64,000 bases of DNA from Bacteroides nordii WAL 11050 = JCM 12987 (GTDB taxonomy: Bacteria; Bacteroidota; Bacteroidia; Bacteroidales; Bacteroidaceae): contig BAJA01000002.1 in NCBI GenBank assembly GCA_000613465.1, forward strand, positions 1 to 64,000, given 5' to 3'. Positions 38,500 to 48,307 of this stretch are shown in pieces (the first letter of the stretch is position 1; every line of letters starts with the position of its first letter). Both the position numbers and the translations under genes were made by a program. The notes under the pieces are model-generated. The model was not told where the DNA came from. It ran no database searches and was given only the letters and a program-made list of their open reading frames with translations.

Positions 38500-39888
38500 A
38501 TGAGAAGAAAATTACTATTTTTATTATTCTTTTGCATCGCAACAATAGCGAAAGCAGAAAATGAACCGGTAATCACGCTCAATGTAGAGGTAAACGAAGC
38601 AAAGATCACACTTGGCTTTGAAGTCAGTACTCCAAATACTAAACTTTCTATTGATTGGGGAGATGGAGTATTGGTAGAAACAGAGACAATACAAACTCCT
38701 GATCCATACCTCAATGCAACAGATGTAGTCGTAACTCCTAAAGGAGAAGGATTAATCAAAATCTATGGCGAGAACATTGTATATTTTAGTTGTGCACCAA
38801 ATGCAAAGGAAGCAAAAGTGACCGCTTTGGATGTTACAAAAGCAGTACATCTAACAGAGTTGTATGCAAACACTAATAAATTAACAAGTCTTGATGTAAG
38901 TAAGAACACAAAGCTACAAATATTATATTGTGGTGGTAATCCGATAACAGCACTTGATTTGACTAATAACATATCATTGATTTATTTAAATGCCAATGAT
39001 ATGGGAATCAACAAATTGGATGTTTCTAAATGTCCAGAGTTAGACTATCTTTCTTTTAATAATAACAAATTAGAAGCATTGGATATATCTAAAAATACAA
39101 AACTAAAAAAATTATACTGTCTAAACAATCAAATAAAAAGCATTGATTTCTCTAAAAACACGATTTTAGATTTTGTAAATGTGAACAACAATCAACTTAC
39201 CAGTATAGATGTCACTGCATGCCCAGCATTAACCACTTTATTTTGTATGGGTAACCAAATCAAAGAAATCAAAGTTGGAAACATCGAAAAAACATTAAAC
39301 TGCAGCAAAAACAAACTAACTCTCAATTCGTTACCCAAAAGAAGTGATTCTGGCTACACCTATGCTCCTCAAGAAGCATTAACTATTGCAGAAAGTATCT
39401 CCACAAATCAAGAATTGGACTTGTCTGCACAGGATAATATCAAAGGAGTTACCGAAACAGCTCAAAAAACTACTTACACTTGGAAAACAGCCGATGGAGC
39501 AACAACTTTGGTAGCAGGTACGGATTATACTGAAAAGAATGGAAAATTCACATTCCTCACTTCACAAAACCAACCTGTATATTGTGAGATGACAAGTGAT
39601 GCATTCCCGAAATTTACAGGAACCAATGTATTCAAGACTACGCCTATAAGTATCCAAAAACTCACAGGTGTTCAGGATAACATTTCGGACAATATTATCA
39701 TTATGCCAAACAAGGGTGAAGTAACTATTGAAGGTCTGAAAATAGCTGATAGTATCCTTATTTATACGATCAATGGTAAAAAGGTAATTGATACAAAAGC
39801 AAGCAACGATACAATGACATTCAATCTTGCTGAAGACAATTACATTGTACGCATCAACAATAAAGTTTATAAAACAATCGTTTTATAA
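38500..39888 (+). CDS. Secreted leucine-rich repeat protein with sorting-type tail
   Basis: 462 aa. Signal peptide MRRKLLFLLFFCIATIAKA. A beta-rich N-terminal region (about 25-105) is followed by about seven 21-residue LRRs (about 110-260: LTELYANTNKLTSLDVSKN, LQILYCGGNPITALDLTNN, LDYLSFNNNKLEALDISKN, and others), an Ig-like stretch with TYTWKTADGATTLVAGTDY (about 310-370), and a final sorting-type sandwich (SILIYTINGKKVIDTKASND ... INNKVYKTIVL). LRRs of this class bind proteins or glycans. It is divergent from the protease-SusCD operon. Lower G+C than neighbours by eye. An intrinsic terminator follows. Confidence 0.85.
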   Translation: MRRKLLFLLFFCIATIAKAENEPVITLNVEVNEAKITLGFEVSTPNTKLSIDWGDGVLVETETIQTPDPYLNATDVVVTPKGEGLIKIYGENIVYFSCAPNAKEAKVTALDVTKAVHLTELYANTNKLTSLDVSKNTKLQILYCGGNPITALDLTNNISLIYLNANDMGINKLDVSKCPELDYLSFNNNKLEALDISKNTKLKKLYCLNNQIKSIDFSKNTILDFVNVNNNQLTSIDVTACPALTTLFCMGNQIKEIKVGNIEKTLNCSKNKLTLNSLPKRSDSGYTYAPQEALTIAESISTNQELDLSAQDNIKGVTETAQKTTYTWKTADGATTLVAGTDYTEKNGKFTFLTSQNQPVYCEMTSDAFPKFTGTNVFKTTPISIQKLTGVQDNISDNIIIMPNKGEVTIEGLKIADSILIYTINGKKVIDTKASNDTMTFNLAEDNYIVRINNKVYKTIVL

Positions 39889-39911
39889 GCATTGTCATTT
39901 TATGGCATGTA

Positions 39912-39949
39912 AATCTCCTCTTAGAAAAGTAGCTAAGAGGAGATTTTTT
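39912..39949 (+). terminator. Intrinsic terminator of the LRR gene
   Basis: ATCTCCTCTTAG ... CTAAGAGGAGAT is an almost perfect 12-bp stem followed by T6. It sits between convergent genes. Confidence 0.92.
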
Positions 39950-39952
39950 ATA

Positions 39953-42136
39953 TTATCTGTTGAATAACTCAAACGTAAACTTACATCCAACTTCGGTATA
40001 TTTCCAGTTTTCACTACTAACAAATACCCCTACATCAAAAATGTGTGTACCAATACCGTAACCTATTTCTAAATAAGGATTAAGATGCGGAACAAATAAT
40101 GTATTCACATACAAGCGTTCATTCTGAACATAACGGGTATATTTCATCAAATGACGCAAAAACAGAAAAGGAGCTTCATAAGTAAAATGAGCACGGACAT
40201 ACTTCCGGGAAGAGTTATACCAACGGCCATCCAATAATTGAAAAACTCCACCAATATCATCATTCCATCCTATAGGCAGGTTACTTCGCGCTAAATTGGC
40301 AAAATCTACGAAATAAAGTTGTTCCTGATTGGTGAATGCTCCAAACCCAAAACGATAATAAATATTGCGCATCAACCCCAACTGAACATGATGCTGAAGA
40401 TCAAACTCAATTCGTTCATACTGACCTGTACTTTTAAATACACCTTTTATACCACGTTCATAATCTACAGAAAATGTAGGATAAGCTGACCGTAGATTTA
40501 TCTTCCGTTTTCCATTCATATAATAATAAAGACAAGGAGTCCACTCTACGGACGCGGGGTGCAAAACTGATATAGGTATCTTTAAACTTATCTAAAAAAT
40601 CGGATGCAAGAGGCAACGATGAATTTAGCACAACAAACCTTGATTTTTCAACGGCTGTTCTTCTATGAGCAGAAAAGCCAACACTCAGCTCCAAGCCATT
40701 AACCACTTCAATACTATGACGAAAATTGAAATATAAGTCTTTAAAATAATCCAGATGTATCTGATCGAAATCAAAAGTACTGTCGGGCATCGCTTCAACT
40801 CATCAAGTACGTCACTACTATAAATTCGGTTGCCATTACCAAAGTTCACATGAATAGCTCCACGCTTCTGCGGCCAATAATCAAAATCGGCATTGGCCGA
40901 CCAATAAAACTCTTTACGAGTAAAGTTATACCCAATCCGAGGAACAATACGCAACAATTTATCACCGGAAAACAATCTGTTATATTTAAAATCCTGCCTC
41001 CATGAAAAGCCATTACTTCCACTGTAACTCAATAGCAACGGATTAATGATCGGAGAACACTTGACACTGCCGATACGGGATAAATCGACATTAAGATCAG
41101 ACAATAAGAAGTCACCTATTTCTCCCCAAAACACACGACGTTTGGAAGGAGGTTTCAGCGCAGTAGTATCTTTTCTGAATGCATAATCTTCGTATAATTT
41201 CTTCTCGTCGCCCATAAGCTCTATCGGACGTAAGGATGCAAAATAAGCACTATCCAAATGCAAGGAATTCGTATCGCATCTCAATGTATACGATTCTGTC
41301 AGATTTAACTTCTTCTTTTCTTTACGGTATTTACTCTTCTCCTTTAGTTCTATAGAGCTATAGTCTAACGAAGCCAAATAACTACCGTCTACCACATTGC
41401 CAACAAAATTGAATCTCACCTCAAATTCATAACGAACCGGCAAAAATTCATTATCATCGCCTACCTCCCCCATCTTAATAAGATTCTCAAAAGTCAACAG
41501 CTCGGACCGACCGGAAAAACGGATTTCACGTACACTCCATACATCTGAACTAACAATCATATATCCGCCAACGAGCTGATCGCTTTTAGTCTTGGGAATA
41601 AAACGTATTTTATAGTGCAGATTATCCTGCCCTCCCATAATAGTATCTATCTGATAGCGATAATATTTCTTTCCATTTTTGGCAAGTGGTGAAAGCAAAC
41701 GATCATAAAGCAACGTAGCAGAGTAAACATTCACATGAAAATATTCGAGCATCGTTGCCTGAAAGCCACCACTAAAAACCGTGCCATATCCCGCTATAAC
41801 TTTCTGATCATAAATATCAGGAGCTGTGAAATGCAAGTCGCTATATGACTCCATTAAATATTCACGCACACCCTTTTGCATACGAAACATCTTTGGAAGA
41901 TAACGAAACATAAAGTTCTTCTTCCGGATATTCAGTTTACCTTTAATATATAAGTCCGCCCGATAATCGTTGACAATCTTCTCGTAAAAAGGAGCAAAAG
42001 TCATCACATTATACAAAATAGAATCCACTGAGATAGCTTCACGCGTATATGGATTTAAAACAGAATTAGCCCTTCCTTTGGGGGCTAAAAGGAATAAAAT
42101 AAAAAATAAAAGCCATATTAACTTATAATGTCTCAA
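39953..42136 (-). CDS. DUF5686-family outer membrane protein, two frameshifts
   Basis: About 727 aa after correcting two indels: a missing base at about 40793 (minus AAGCGATG for AAGGCGATG, joining DVLDELKAMPDSTFDFD) and an extra C in a C4 run at 40556-40559 (SFAPASVEWTPCLYY). Signal peptide MRHYKLIWLLFFILFLLAPKGRA. An N-terminal periplasmic part (IYDQKVIAGYGTVFSGGFQA, YYRYQIDTIMGGQDNLHYKI) is followed by a long series of amphipathic strands ending TEVGCKFTFELFNR. This is the DUF5686 pattern, a Bacteroidetes outer-membrane beta-barrel family. The usual N-terminal carboxypeptidase-regulatory domain is not seen. Function unknown. The two opposite indels restore one continuous frame, so the gene is probably intact in the organism. 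Confidence 0.8.
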
Positions 42137-42241
42137 ACAGAATCCTTTCCATTAGTATGGAGCAAATATAAAAAAAAACAATGAAAAGGAGAGATTTGAG
42201 AACAGATTAACATAGATTTAAAAAAGAGTGTTATTAATATA

Positions 42242-44615
42242 TTAGCTAATCTGTTCATTATCGTCTTTAAACAAAACATCTTTCAACTTTTGATAAAGAA
42301 AGGACAGCACCAACAAGATAACACCCAGCATGATGAATACCACAATCTTTCCCACTGTAGGCATTGCCCATAAATCGACAAGTACTAACTTCACCAATAC
42401 AATACCTAATGTAAAAAGACTAATGATACGCAACACTTTTTGATGCAGACGCATACCCAATGACATCTGAACGAACCCTGCAATGCCCAAGGCAATAGAT
42501 AAACCTGCATTAAATTCGTCCGGTAAACCCAAGTGAGAGAGGAAAAGCCGAACAATAGCCAGCCAGAATAAAGTTGATAACACACTAAAATAAACTGTAA
42601 AGCGAACTGTAATAGTGTGATTAATATTATACAACCAACACACATAAAAAAGATTGACAATTATTACAACCGTAGTTACCCAGGAAAGTAAAACAGGCAA
42701 CACACCTATTGAATTACCATGATCTTCCCACGTATGAATCATATACAGGATTACACTTATCCCTATTCCTATCACATAAAGCAAACCATACTCTTTAACC
42801 GGAAAGCGCTTTCTAAAACCATAGCACAAAGCCAATATACAGAAAGAAGTAAATAAATACATCACCCTATAAGATAGTACCGAAGCCAAGTGCTGATAAA
42901 ACTCTATCATAAAAGTATAGTACAGTATGACAACAGAAACAACCAGCATTATTGCATTCCAGGGAGTATAATTCAAATAACGGGCTTTCTCAAAAGAATC
43001 GCGATAACGCCCTATCAATAAAGCATACACCCCTACTGCCAATCCGGTAAACAGACTGGTAGCAAACATACTATTCATAAAAATGGTACTTGTCACAAAA
43101 GAATGATCTGTAACCTGATGCTCAACATCCATCATATAAGAAATCAAAGTCAATCCGATTAACACCAGAGAAGCAGTTTCGTATACCCGGATTCCGGATT
43201 TAATATAAAGCCATAATAAAAGAACCATTTCGGAAGCCCAAAACAAAGTTATGTAATTTCCATCAAATTGAACAGGTATTGTAATAGATACAAAAGTCAA
43301 TACCAACCCCAGCATTGTATGAATAAGAAGTTTATAATCCCGCTTACTTTTTCTTAACCAGATAACTAAAACCAAGTTTACGAAAGCAATAAATAAGGTG
43401 AAAAGCCCTGTAGCTTTAAAAGGCAAATTCATGGAATTCAGGAATAACACTCCAAAGAAAAGATAAATAAAATTATTTGTTACAATAATTGGAAGTAAAC
43501 ATTTATTAGGTTTCTTTCCTTCAGCCTTAAGTATGGTCAACACCGGTAACAAAAAAATAAAATAAAACAAAAGTGGCAAAAACAAACAGATGTTGTGCAA
43601 TTACAACCGAATCAATCTTCGGCATATTATAGAAAACACAACTATTGAGTACATAAATCAGGAAAATAAGATAAGTAGCTACAAATGAAATAACAGGAAG
43701 CTCTGCCCACTTTTTATACAATGATAAGCCGAACATCCCCAAATTGAGAACAGACAGATAAGTAAACAGAACAATATAACTTCCCTCTCCGCTACTCACC
43801 AGAAAAGGAGCAATAAAACCACCGACAAGCGAAATAACAGCCAATTCGCGACGATCATATAAAATGGCCAATATAGACATCATCAGTGTGACAAACACAA
43901 GAATAATAAACGCTACCGTTTGTGAAAACAAATTATAGTAATGAAAAGCAATGGCAACCGTAAGATAGAACACAGCAAAAGCGCCACCCGCCAGCAAAGA
44001 ACTGAATGTACGATACTTTTCACACAAGCGTTCTGCAACAAACAACAAAACAGCACCCGCTACAAATCCCAGTATGGTGCGCATCGTCTCATTTATCCAA
44101 TCTTTATCAATAGCGTATTTTACAAACAGACCAACCCCTACCACTAAAACAAGAATACCAATCTTTCCAAAAAGATTCTCGCCGATGAACTTTTCATAAT
44201 TAATCTTCGCCTTCTCCTTTTTAATCAATATAGGAGCCGGTTTCTCTGTTTCTTTTACCGTTTTCTCAGTTTCAACAATCTGTGGATCAATAGCAGCAAC
44301 CTCTTCAGAAATCCAGGAAACTGGTTCAGGTTCAAGATGGCTTTCAGTTCCGTTTTCAGGTAACTGCACTTCTGAAACCGATTGCATCTTATCTTTCACC
44401 GGAGTCGGTAATGACGGTTCTTCCTCTGTATTTTCCATGAGCACAGGAGGAACTTTAGTTTCACTAATAGAAGAGATCTCTTTTTTCTTCTCTAACAAAA
44501 GGTCCAACCTCCTTTTCACAGCATTAATCTCGGAGTTTAATTTTGCAAACCTATCGCTTTGCATGTACAATATCACAACGAGTAAAACAATTATAGCAAA
44601 TAAACTTAACTCCAT
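42242..44615 (-). CDS. DUF2339 polytopic membrane protein, frameshifted
   Basis: About 790 aa from ATG 44615 (MELSLFAIIVLLVVILYMQS; the frame is open upstream to 44735). A coiled coil (KLNSEINAVKRRLDLLLEKKK) and an acidic, Pro-rich linker (about 45-135) precede about 20 transmembrane helices. This is the DUF2339 layout. The frame breaks in an A7 run at 43551-43557, which should have six A to read FVLFYFLLPVLTILKAEG. The family is of unknown function and widely conserved. There is no obvious operon partner: DUF5686 lies 105 bases downstream on the same strand. Confidence 0.82.
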
Positions 44616-44774
44616 AATCGGTTTTATTTTGATTGACATCAGGTTACAGAAGCAAAGATAAAGATAAATATGAGAAAAACAACCATTTACGAATGAATAA
44701 CGTTTACTAAAAGAACAGGAGAAGATTTTTATCATTCATTACTTTTGTAACATCTTATAAACTTCCAATTCATT

Positions 44775-44850
44775 TCTCGTAGAGGATCGGTCCGAGACTC
44801 TACGAGAAACGTCTCGTTTCTCTACGATGATCGCTCCGTTTCTCGTAGAG
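44775..44850. repeat. CTCGTAGAG palindrome cluster
   Basis: TCTCGTAGAG (44775-44784) faces CTCTACGAGA (44798-44807); a second pair TCTCTACGA (44819-44827) and TCTCGTAGAG (44841-44850) follows. Between lie GATCGGTCCGAGA and GATGATCGCTCCG, giving two nested hairpins that can also pair with one another. It lies between divergent genes, near neither start. Confidence 0.85.
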
Positions 44851-45124
44851 AAAAAAGGCATCATCATAACAAACTGATATACAATGTATTACAAAATATA
44901 CACATTGTATTACTTTTTCATTTTCTAAAACTCTATTTTTCATTCATCTTCTACCCGTTTTATATTTATAATTTATTACAAACACCATATTCTATTAATA
45001 TGAAAGTTATAGAATAATGAATCAATTTAAAAAGATACAATGCGCGATAACAATAGATATACCTAAAAACAGTCTCTTCAGACAGGGGGCTTTCTGAGAA
45101 AAATAGAACTATTTTCGAAATTAC

Positions 45125-45168
45125 CCCCTAAAAAATAGGGGTACATTCAGAAAAAACATATAATTTTG
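45125..45168 (+). promoter_or_regulatory. glnN promoter with CCCCTA-N5-TAGGGG operator
   Basis: A 17-bp perfect palindrome CCCCTA-AAAAA-TAGGGG (45125-45141) overlaps where the -33 element should be relative to the -7 box TAATTTTG (45161-45168). No TTTG -33 is present. This fits a promoter that needs or is blocked by a bound regulator. The glnN ATG is 30 bases downstream. Confidence 0.6.
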
Positions 45169-45198
45169 CGCCCAACAACTGATAAAAGAGACACTATT

Positions 45199-47388
45199 AT
45201 GTCAAAAATGAGATTTTTAGCTTTACAGGAACTTTCCAGCAGATGTCCTTTGGAAATCACTCCTCCTTCCAACAAATTGTCCGATTATTATGGTTCCCAC
45301 GTATTCGACCGTAAGAAGATGCAGGAATATCTTCCTAAAGAAGCCTACAAAGCTGTAATGGATGCTATTGAGAAAGGTACTCCCATCAATCGTGAAATGG
45401 CTGACCTTATCGCTAATGGTATGAAAAGTTGGGCAAAATCACTGAATGTGACTCACTACACCCATTGGTTTCAGCCACTGACTGATGGCACAGCCGAAAA
45501 ACATGACGGCTTCATCGAATTCAGCGAAGATGGCGGAGTCATAGAACGTTTTTCAGGCAAGCTACTCATTCAACAAGAACCTGACGCCTCTTCTTTTCCT
45601 AACGGAGGAATACGTAATACGTTTGAGGCGCGCGGATATACAGCCTGGGACGTTTCTTCTCCGGCTTTTGTAGTAGATACTACTCTCTGTATTCCCACTA
45701 TTTTCATTTCATATACAGGTGAAGCATTAGATTATAAAACTCCACTACTCAAAGCACTCGCAGCAGTAGATAAAGCTGCAACAGAAGTATGCCAGTTATT
45801 CGACAAAAATATAACCCGTGTATTTACTAATTTAGGTTGGGAACAGGAATACTTCCTTGTTGACTCCTCTTTATATAATGCCCGTCCCGACTTATGCCTG
45901 ACAGGACGAACCTTAATGGGCCATTCATCAGCTAAAGACCAGCAATTGGAAGATCATTATTTTGGCTCTATCCCCCCCCGTGTTACTGCTTTCATGAAAG
46001 AGTTGGAGATAGAATGCCACAAGCTGGGTATACCTGCCAAAACCCGACACAATGAAGTTGCCCCAAACCAGTTTGAGCTTGCTCCCATCTTTGAGAATGC
46101 CAATCTGGCCAATGACCACAATCAATTGGTCATGGATCTGATGAAGCGCATTGCCCGTAAACATCACTTTGCAGTATTACTGCATGAGAAACCGTATAGT
46201 GGTGTCAATGGCTCAGGCAAACATAACAACTGGTCACTCTGTACAGATACCGGTATCAATCTTTTTGCCCCGGGCAAGAATCCGAAAGGTAATATGCTTT
46301 TCCTTACCTTCCTGGTCAACGTATTAATGATGGTTTACAAAAATCAGGACTTGCTGCGTGCCTCTATTATGAGTGCCGGTAACAGTCACCGATTGGGAGC
46401 CAATGAAGCCCCACCCGCCATATTATCCATCTTCTTAGGTAGACAACTCTCCTCTACATTAGACGAAATCGTGCGCCAGGTAGGGAGTAGCAAAATGACA
46501 CCGGAAGAAAAAACAACGCTTAAACTCGGTATCGGACGTATCCCCGAAATTTTACTGGATACTACTGACAGAAACCGTACATCTCCATTTGCTTTCACCG
46601 GAAACCGCTTTGAGTTCCGTGCTGCCGGATCATCTTCCAACTGTGCTGCTGCCATGATTGCTATCAATGCAGCTATGGCTAACCAGCTTAACGAATTTCG
46701 TGCTTCCGTTGAAAAGTTAATGGAAGAAGGTATCGGTAAAGACGAAGCTATTTTCCGCCTGCTAAAAGAAACAATCATTGCTTCAGAACCCATCCGTTTT
46801 GAAGGTGACGGTTATTCGGAAGAATGGAAACAAGAAGCCGCCCGCCGCGGATTAACCAATATCTGTCACGTTCCGGAAGCATTGATGCACTACGTAGACA
46901 ACCAATCTAAATCCGTATTGATAGGCGAACGCATTTTTAACGAAACAGAACTTGCCTGCCGTCTTGAAGTGGAATTAGAAAAATACACGATGAAAGTACA
47001 AATAGAAAGTCGTGTATTAGGAGATCTCGCTATAAATCATATTGTACCCATCGCAGTAAGTTACCAGAATCGTTTGTTGGAAAACTTATTAGGAATGAAA
47101 GAAATATTCTCTCCCGAAGAGTACGAAGTAATGAGTGCCGACCGGAAAGAACTGATCAAAGAAATCTCCCGCCGGGTTACTGCGATCAAAGTTTTAGTCA
47201 GAGATATGACTGAAGCCCGTAAAGTAGCCAATCACAAAGAAAACTTTCAAGAAAAGGCCTTCGCTTATGAAGAAACCGTACGCCCCTATCTGGAAAGTAT
47301 CCGTGATCACATCGACCATCTGGAAATGGAAATCGATGACGAAATATGGCCATTGCCTAAATACAGGGAATTGCTGTTCACGAAATAA
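45199..47388 (+). CDS. glnN: Glutamine synthetase type III
   Basis: 729 aa from ATG 45199 (MSKMRFLALQELSSRCPLEI), the length of the GlnN described from Bacteroides fragilis. The frame also runs 33 bases upstream, but that part lies over the promoter. It makes glutamine from glutamate, ammonia and ATP. Type III hallmarks include TRHNEVAPNQFELAP, HEKPYSGVNGSGKHNNWSL and FAFTGNRFEFRAAGSSSNCA. The frame is intact. The upstream palindrome-containing promoter suggests nitrogen-responsive control. A Crp/Fnr regulator follows 175 bases downstream, but a hairpin-rich gap separates them. Confidence 0.96.
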   Translation: MSKMRFLALQELSSRCPLEITPPSNKLSDYYGSHVFDRKKMQEYLPKEAYKAVMDAIEKGTPINREMADLIANGMKSWAKSLNVTHYTHWFQPLTDGTAEKHDGFIEFSEDGGVIERFSGKLLIQQEPDASSFPNGGIRNTFEARGYTAWDVSSPAFVVDTTLCIPTIFISYTGEALDYKTPLLKALAAVDKAATEVCQLFDKNITRVFTNLGWEQEYFLVDSSLYNARPDLCLTGRTLMGHSSAKDQQLEDHYFGSIPPRVTAFMKELEIECHKLGIPAKTRHNEVAPNQFELAPIFENANLANDHNQLVMDLMKRIARKHHFAVLLHEKPYSGVNGSGKHNNWSLCTDTGINLFAPGKNPKGNMLFLTFLVNVLMMVYKNQDLLRASIMSAGNSHRLGANEAPPAILSIFLGRQLSSTLDEIVRQVGSSKMTPEEKTTLKLGIGRIPEILLDTTDRNRTSPFAFTGNRFEFRAAGSSSNCAAAMIAINAAMANQLNEFRASVEKLMEEGIGKDEAIFRLLKETIIASEPIRFEGDGYSEEWKQEAARRGLTNICHVPEALMHYVDNQSKSVLIGERIFNETELACRLEVELEKYTMKVQIESRVLGDLAINHIVPIAVSYQNRLLENLLGMKEIFSPEEYEVMSADRKELIKEISRRVTAIKVLVRDMTEARKVANHKENFQEKAFAYEETVRPYLESIRDHIDHLEMEIDDEIWPLPKYRELLFTK

Positions 47389-47393
47389 ATAAT

Positions 47394-47495
47394 AATGTGT
47401 TAATTCGCCAATATGCTAATAAACTGCACTATCATACTAAAGAGCAATTGGCATATTGGCAAATTGACATATTATTATATTAGCACATTATTTTT
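47394..47495. repeat. CCAATATGC inverted repeat after glnN
   Basis: AATGTGTTAATT...CCAATATGC (47395-47417) faces GCATATTGG...AAATTGACATATT and AGCACATTATT (about 47450-47490), ending in TTTTTA. It can fold into a long imperfect hairpin and may terminate glnN. Confidence 0.6.
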
Positions 47496-47562
47496 ATCTT
47501 TTATTCTTTTTCTCATTTTTTCTTTCTACATTTGTGCTTTATAACACAGTTTTGCAGCACTC

Positions 47563-48264
47563 ATGGTAAAGATAAACTTGTCAGACATAGATATCTCGGA
47601 TAAATTATCCGATATGTGGGCTCCCTTGAACAATGAACAAAGAGAGTTCCTGGCGAACAATTTTACTCTACAAAATTACAAAAAGAACGAAGTCATCTAC
47701 TGTGAAGGTGAAACACCTACACATTTAATGTGCCTCCTCAGTGGAAAAGTAAAAATATTTAAAGAAGGAGTTGGAGGCCGTAGCCAGATCATCCGTATGA
47801 TCAAACCCACCGAATATTTTGCATACCGTGCTTTCTTTGCCAAAGAAGATTTTGTTACAGCTGCAGCAGCTTTCGAACCGTCCCTTATCGGACTGATACC
47901 TATGAGCGCTATTATGACTTTGGTAACCCAAAATAATGACCTTGCCATGTTCTTCATTCGCCAATTGTCCATTGATCTTGGCATTGCAGATGAACGAACT
48001 GTCAACCTGACTCAAAAACATATCCGCGGACGATTGGCGGAGTCTCTCATATTCCTTAAAGAAAGCTATGGACTTGAAGAAGATGGTTCTACCCTAAGTA
48101 TCTATCTGTCTCGCGAAGACTTGGCTAATCTTTCTAATATGACCACTTCTAATGCCATCCGTACGTTATCAAACTTTGCAACCGAGCGCCTTATCACCAT
48201 TGACGGAAGAAAAATAAAAATAATAGATGAAGAAAAGCTGAAGAAGATCAGCAAAATCGGATAA
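47563..48264 (+). CDS. Crp/Fnr-family transcriptional regulator
   Basis: 233 aa. The cyclic-nucleotide-binding-fold domain (about 20-145) contains NEVIYCEGETPTHLMCLLSGKVKIFKEG. A long dimerisation helix is followed by a winged HTH of Crp type (about 155-225: RGRLAESLIFLKESYG and YLSREDLANLSNMTTSNAIRTLSNF). There is no Cys cluster for an FeS centre of the Fnr kind, so the signal may be a small molecule. The targets are unknown. It could regulate glnN upstream or the hexosaminidase that starts 44 bases downstream, but neither is shown by sequence alone. Confidence 0.9.
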   Translation: MVKINLSDIDISDKLSDMWAPLNNEQREFLANNFTLQNYKKNEVIYCEGETPTHLMCLLSGKVKIFKEGVGGRSQIIRMIKPTEYFAYRAFFAKEDFVTAAAAFEPSLIGLIPMSAIMTLVTQNNDLAMFFIRQLSIDLGIADERTVNLTQKHIRGRLAESLIFLKESYGLEEDGSTLSIYLSREDLANLSNMTTSNAIRTLSNFATERLITIDGRKIKIIDEEKLKKISKIG

Positions 48265-48307
48265 TTTTTTTTATCACAATTATATAACTTAACACACATT
48301 TCGTATC

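Larger units (their letters stand above)
44616..45198. other. 583-bp AT-rich intergenic region upstream of glnN
   Basis: It holds a clustered palindrome (44775-44850), a smaller ACAATGT/ACATTGT inverted repeat (44881-44908), and the operator-like palindrome and -7 box of glnN (45125-45168). I see no coding frame of note in it. Confidence 0.8.

Noticed and set aside
22651..39888. A functional type IX secretion system
   Set aside because: Sorting-like tails are present, but no Por/Gld/Spr machinery genes are in the window; tails alone do not prove it.
44616..44735. N-terminal extension of the DUF2339 protein (MIKIFSCSFSKRYSF...)
   Set aside because: The extension is Cys/Phe/Tyr-rich with no family resemblance, and the membrane-anchor start MELSLFAIIV at 44615 is typical.
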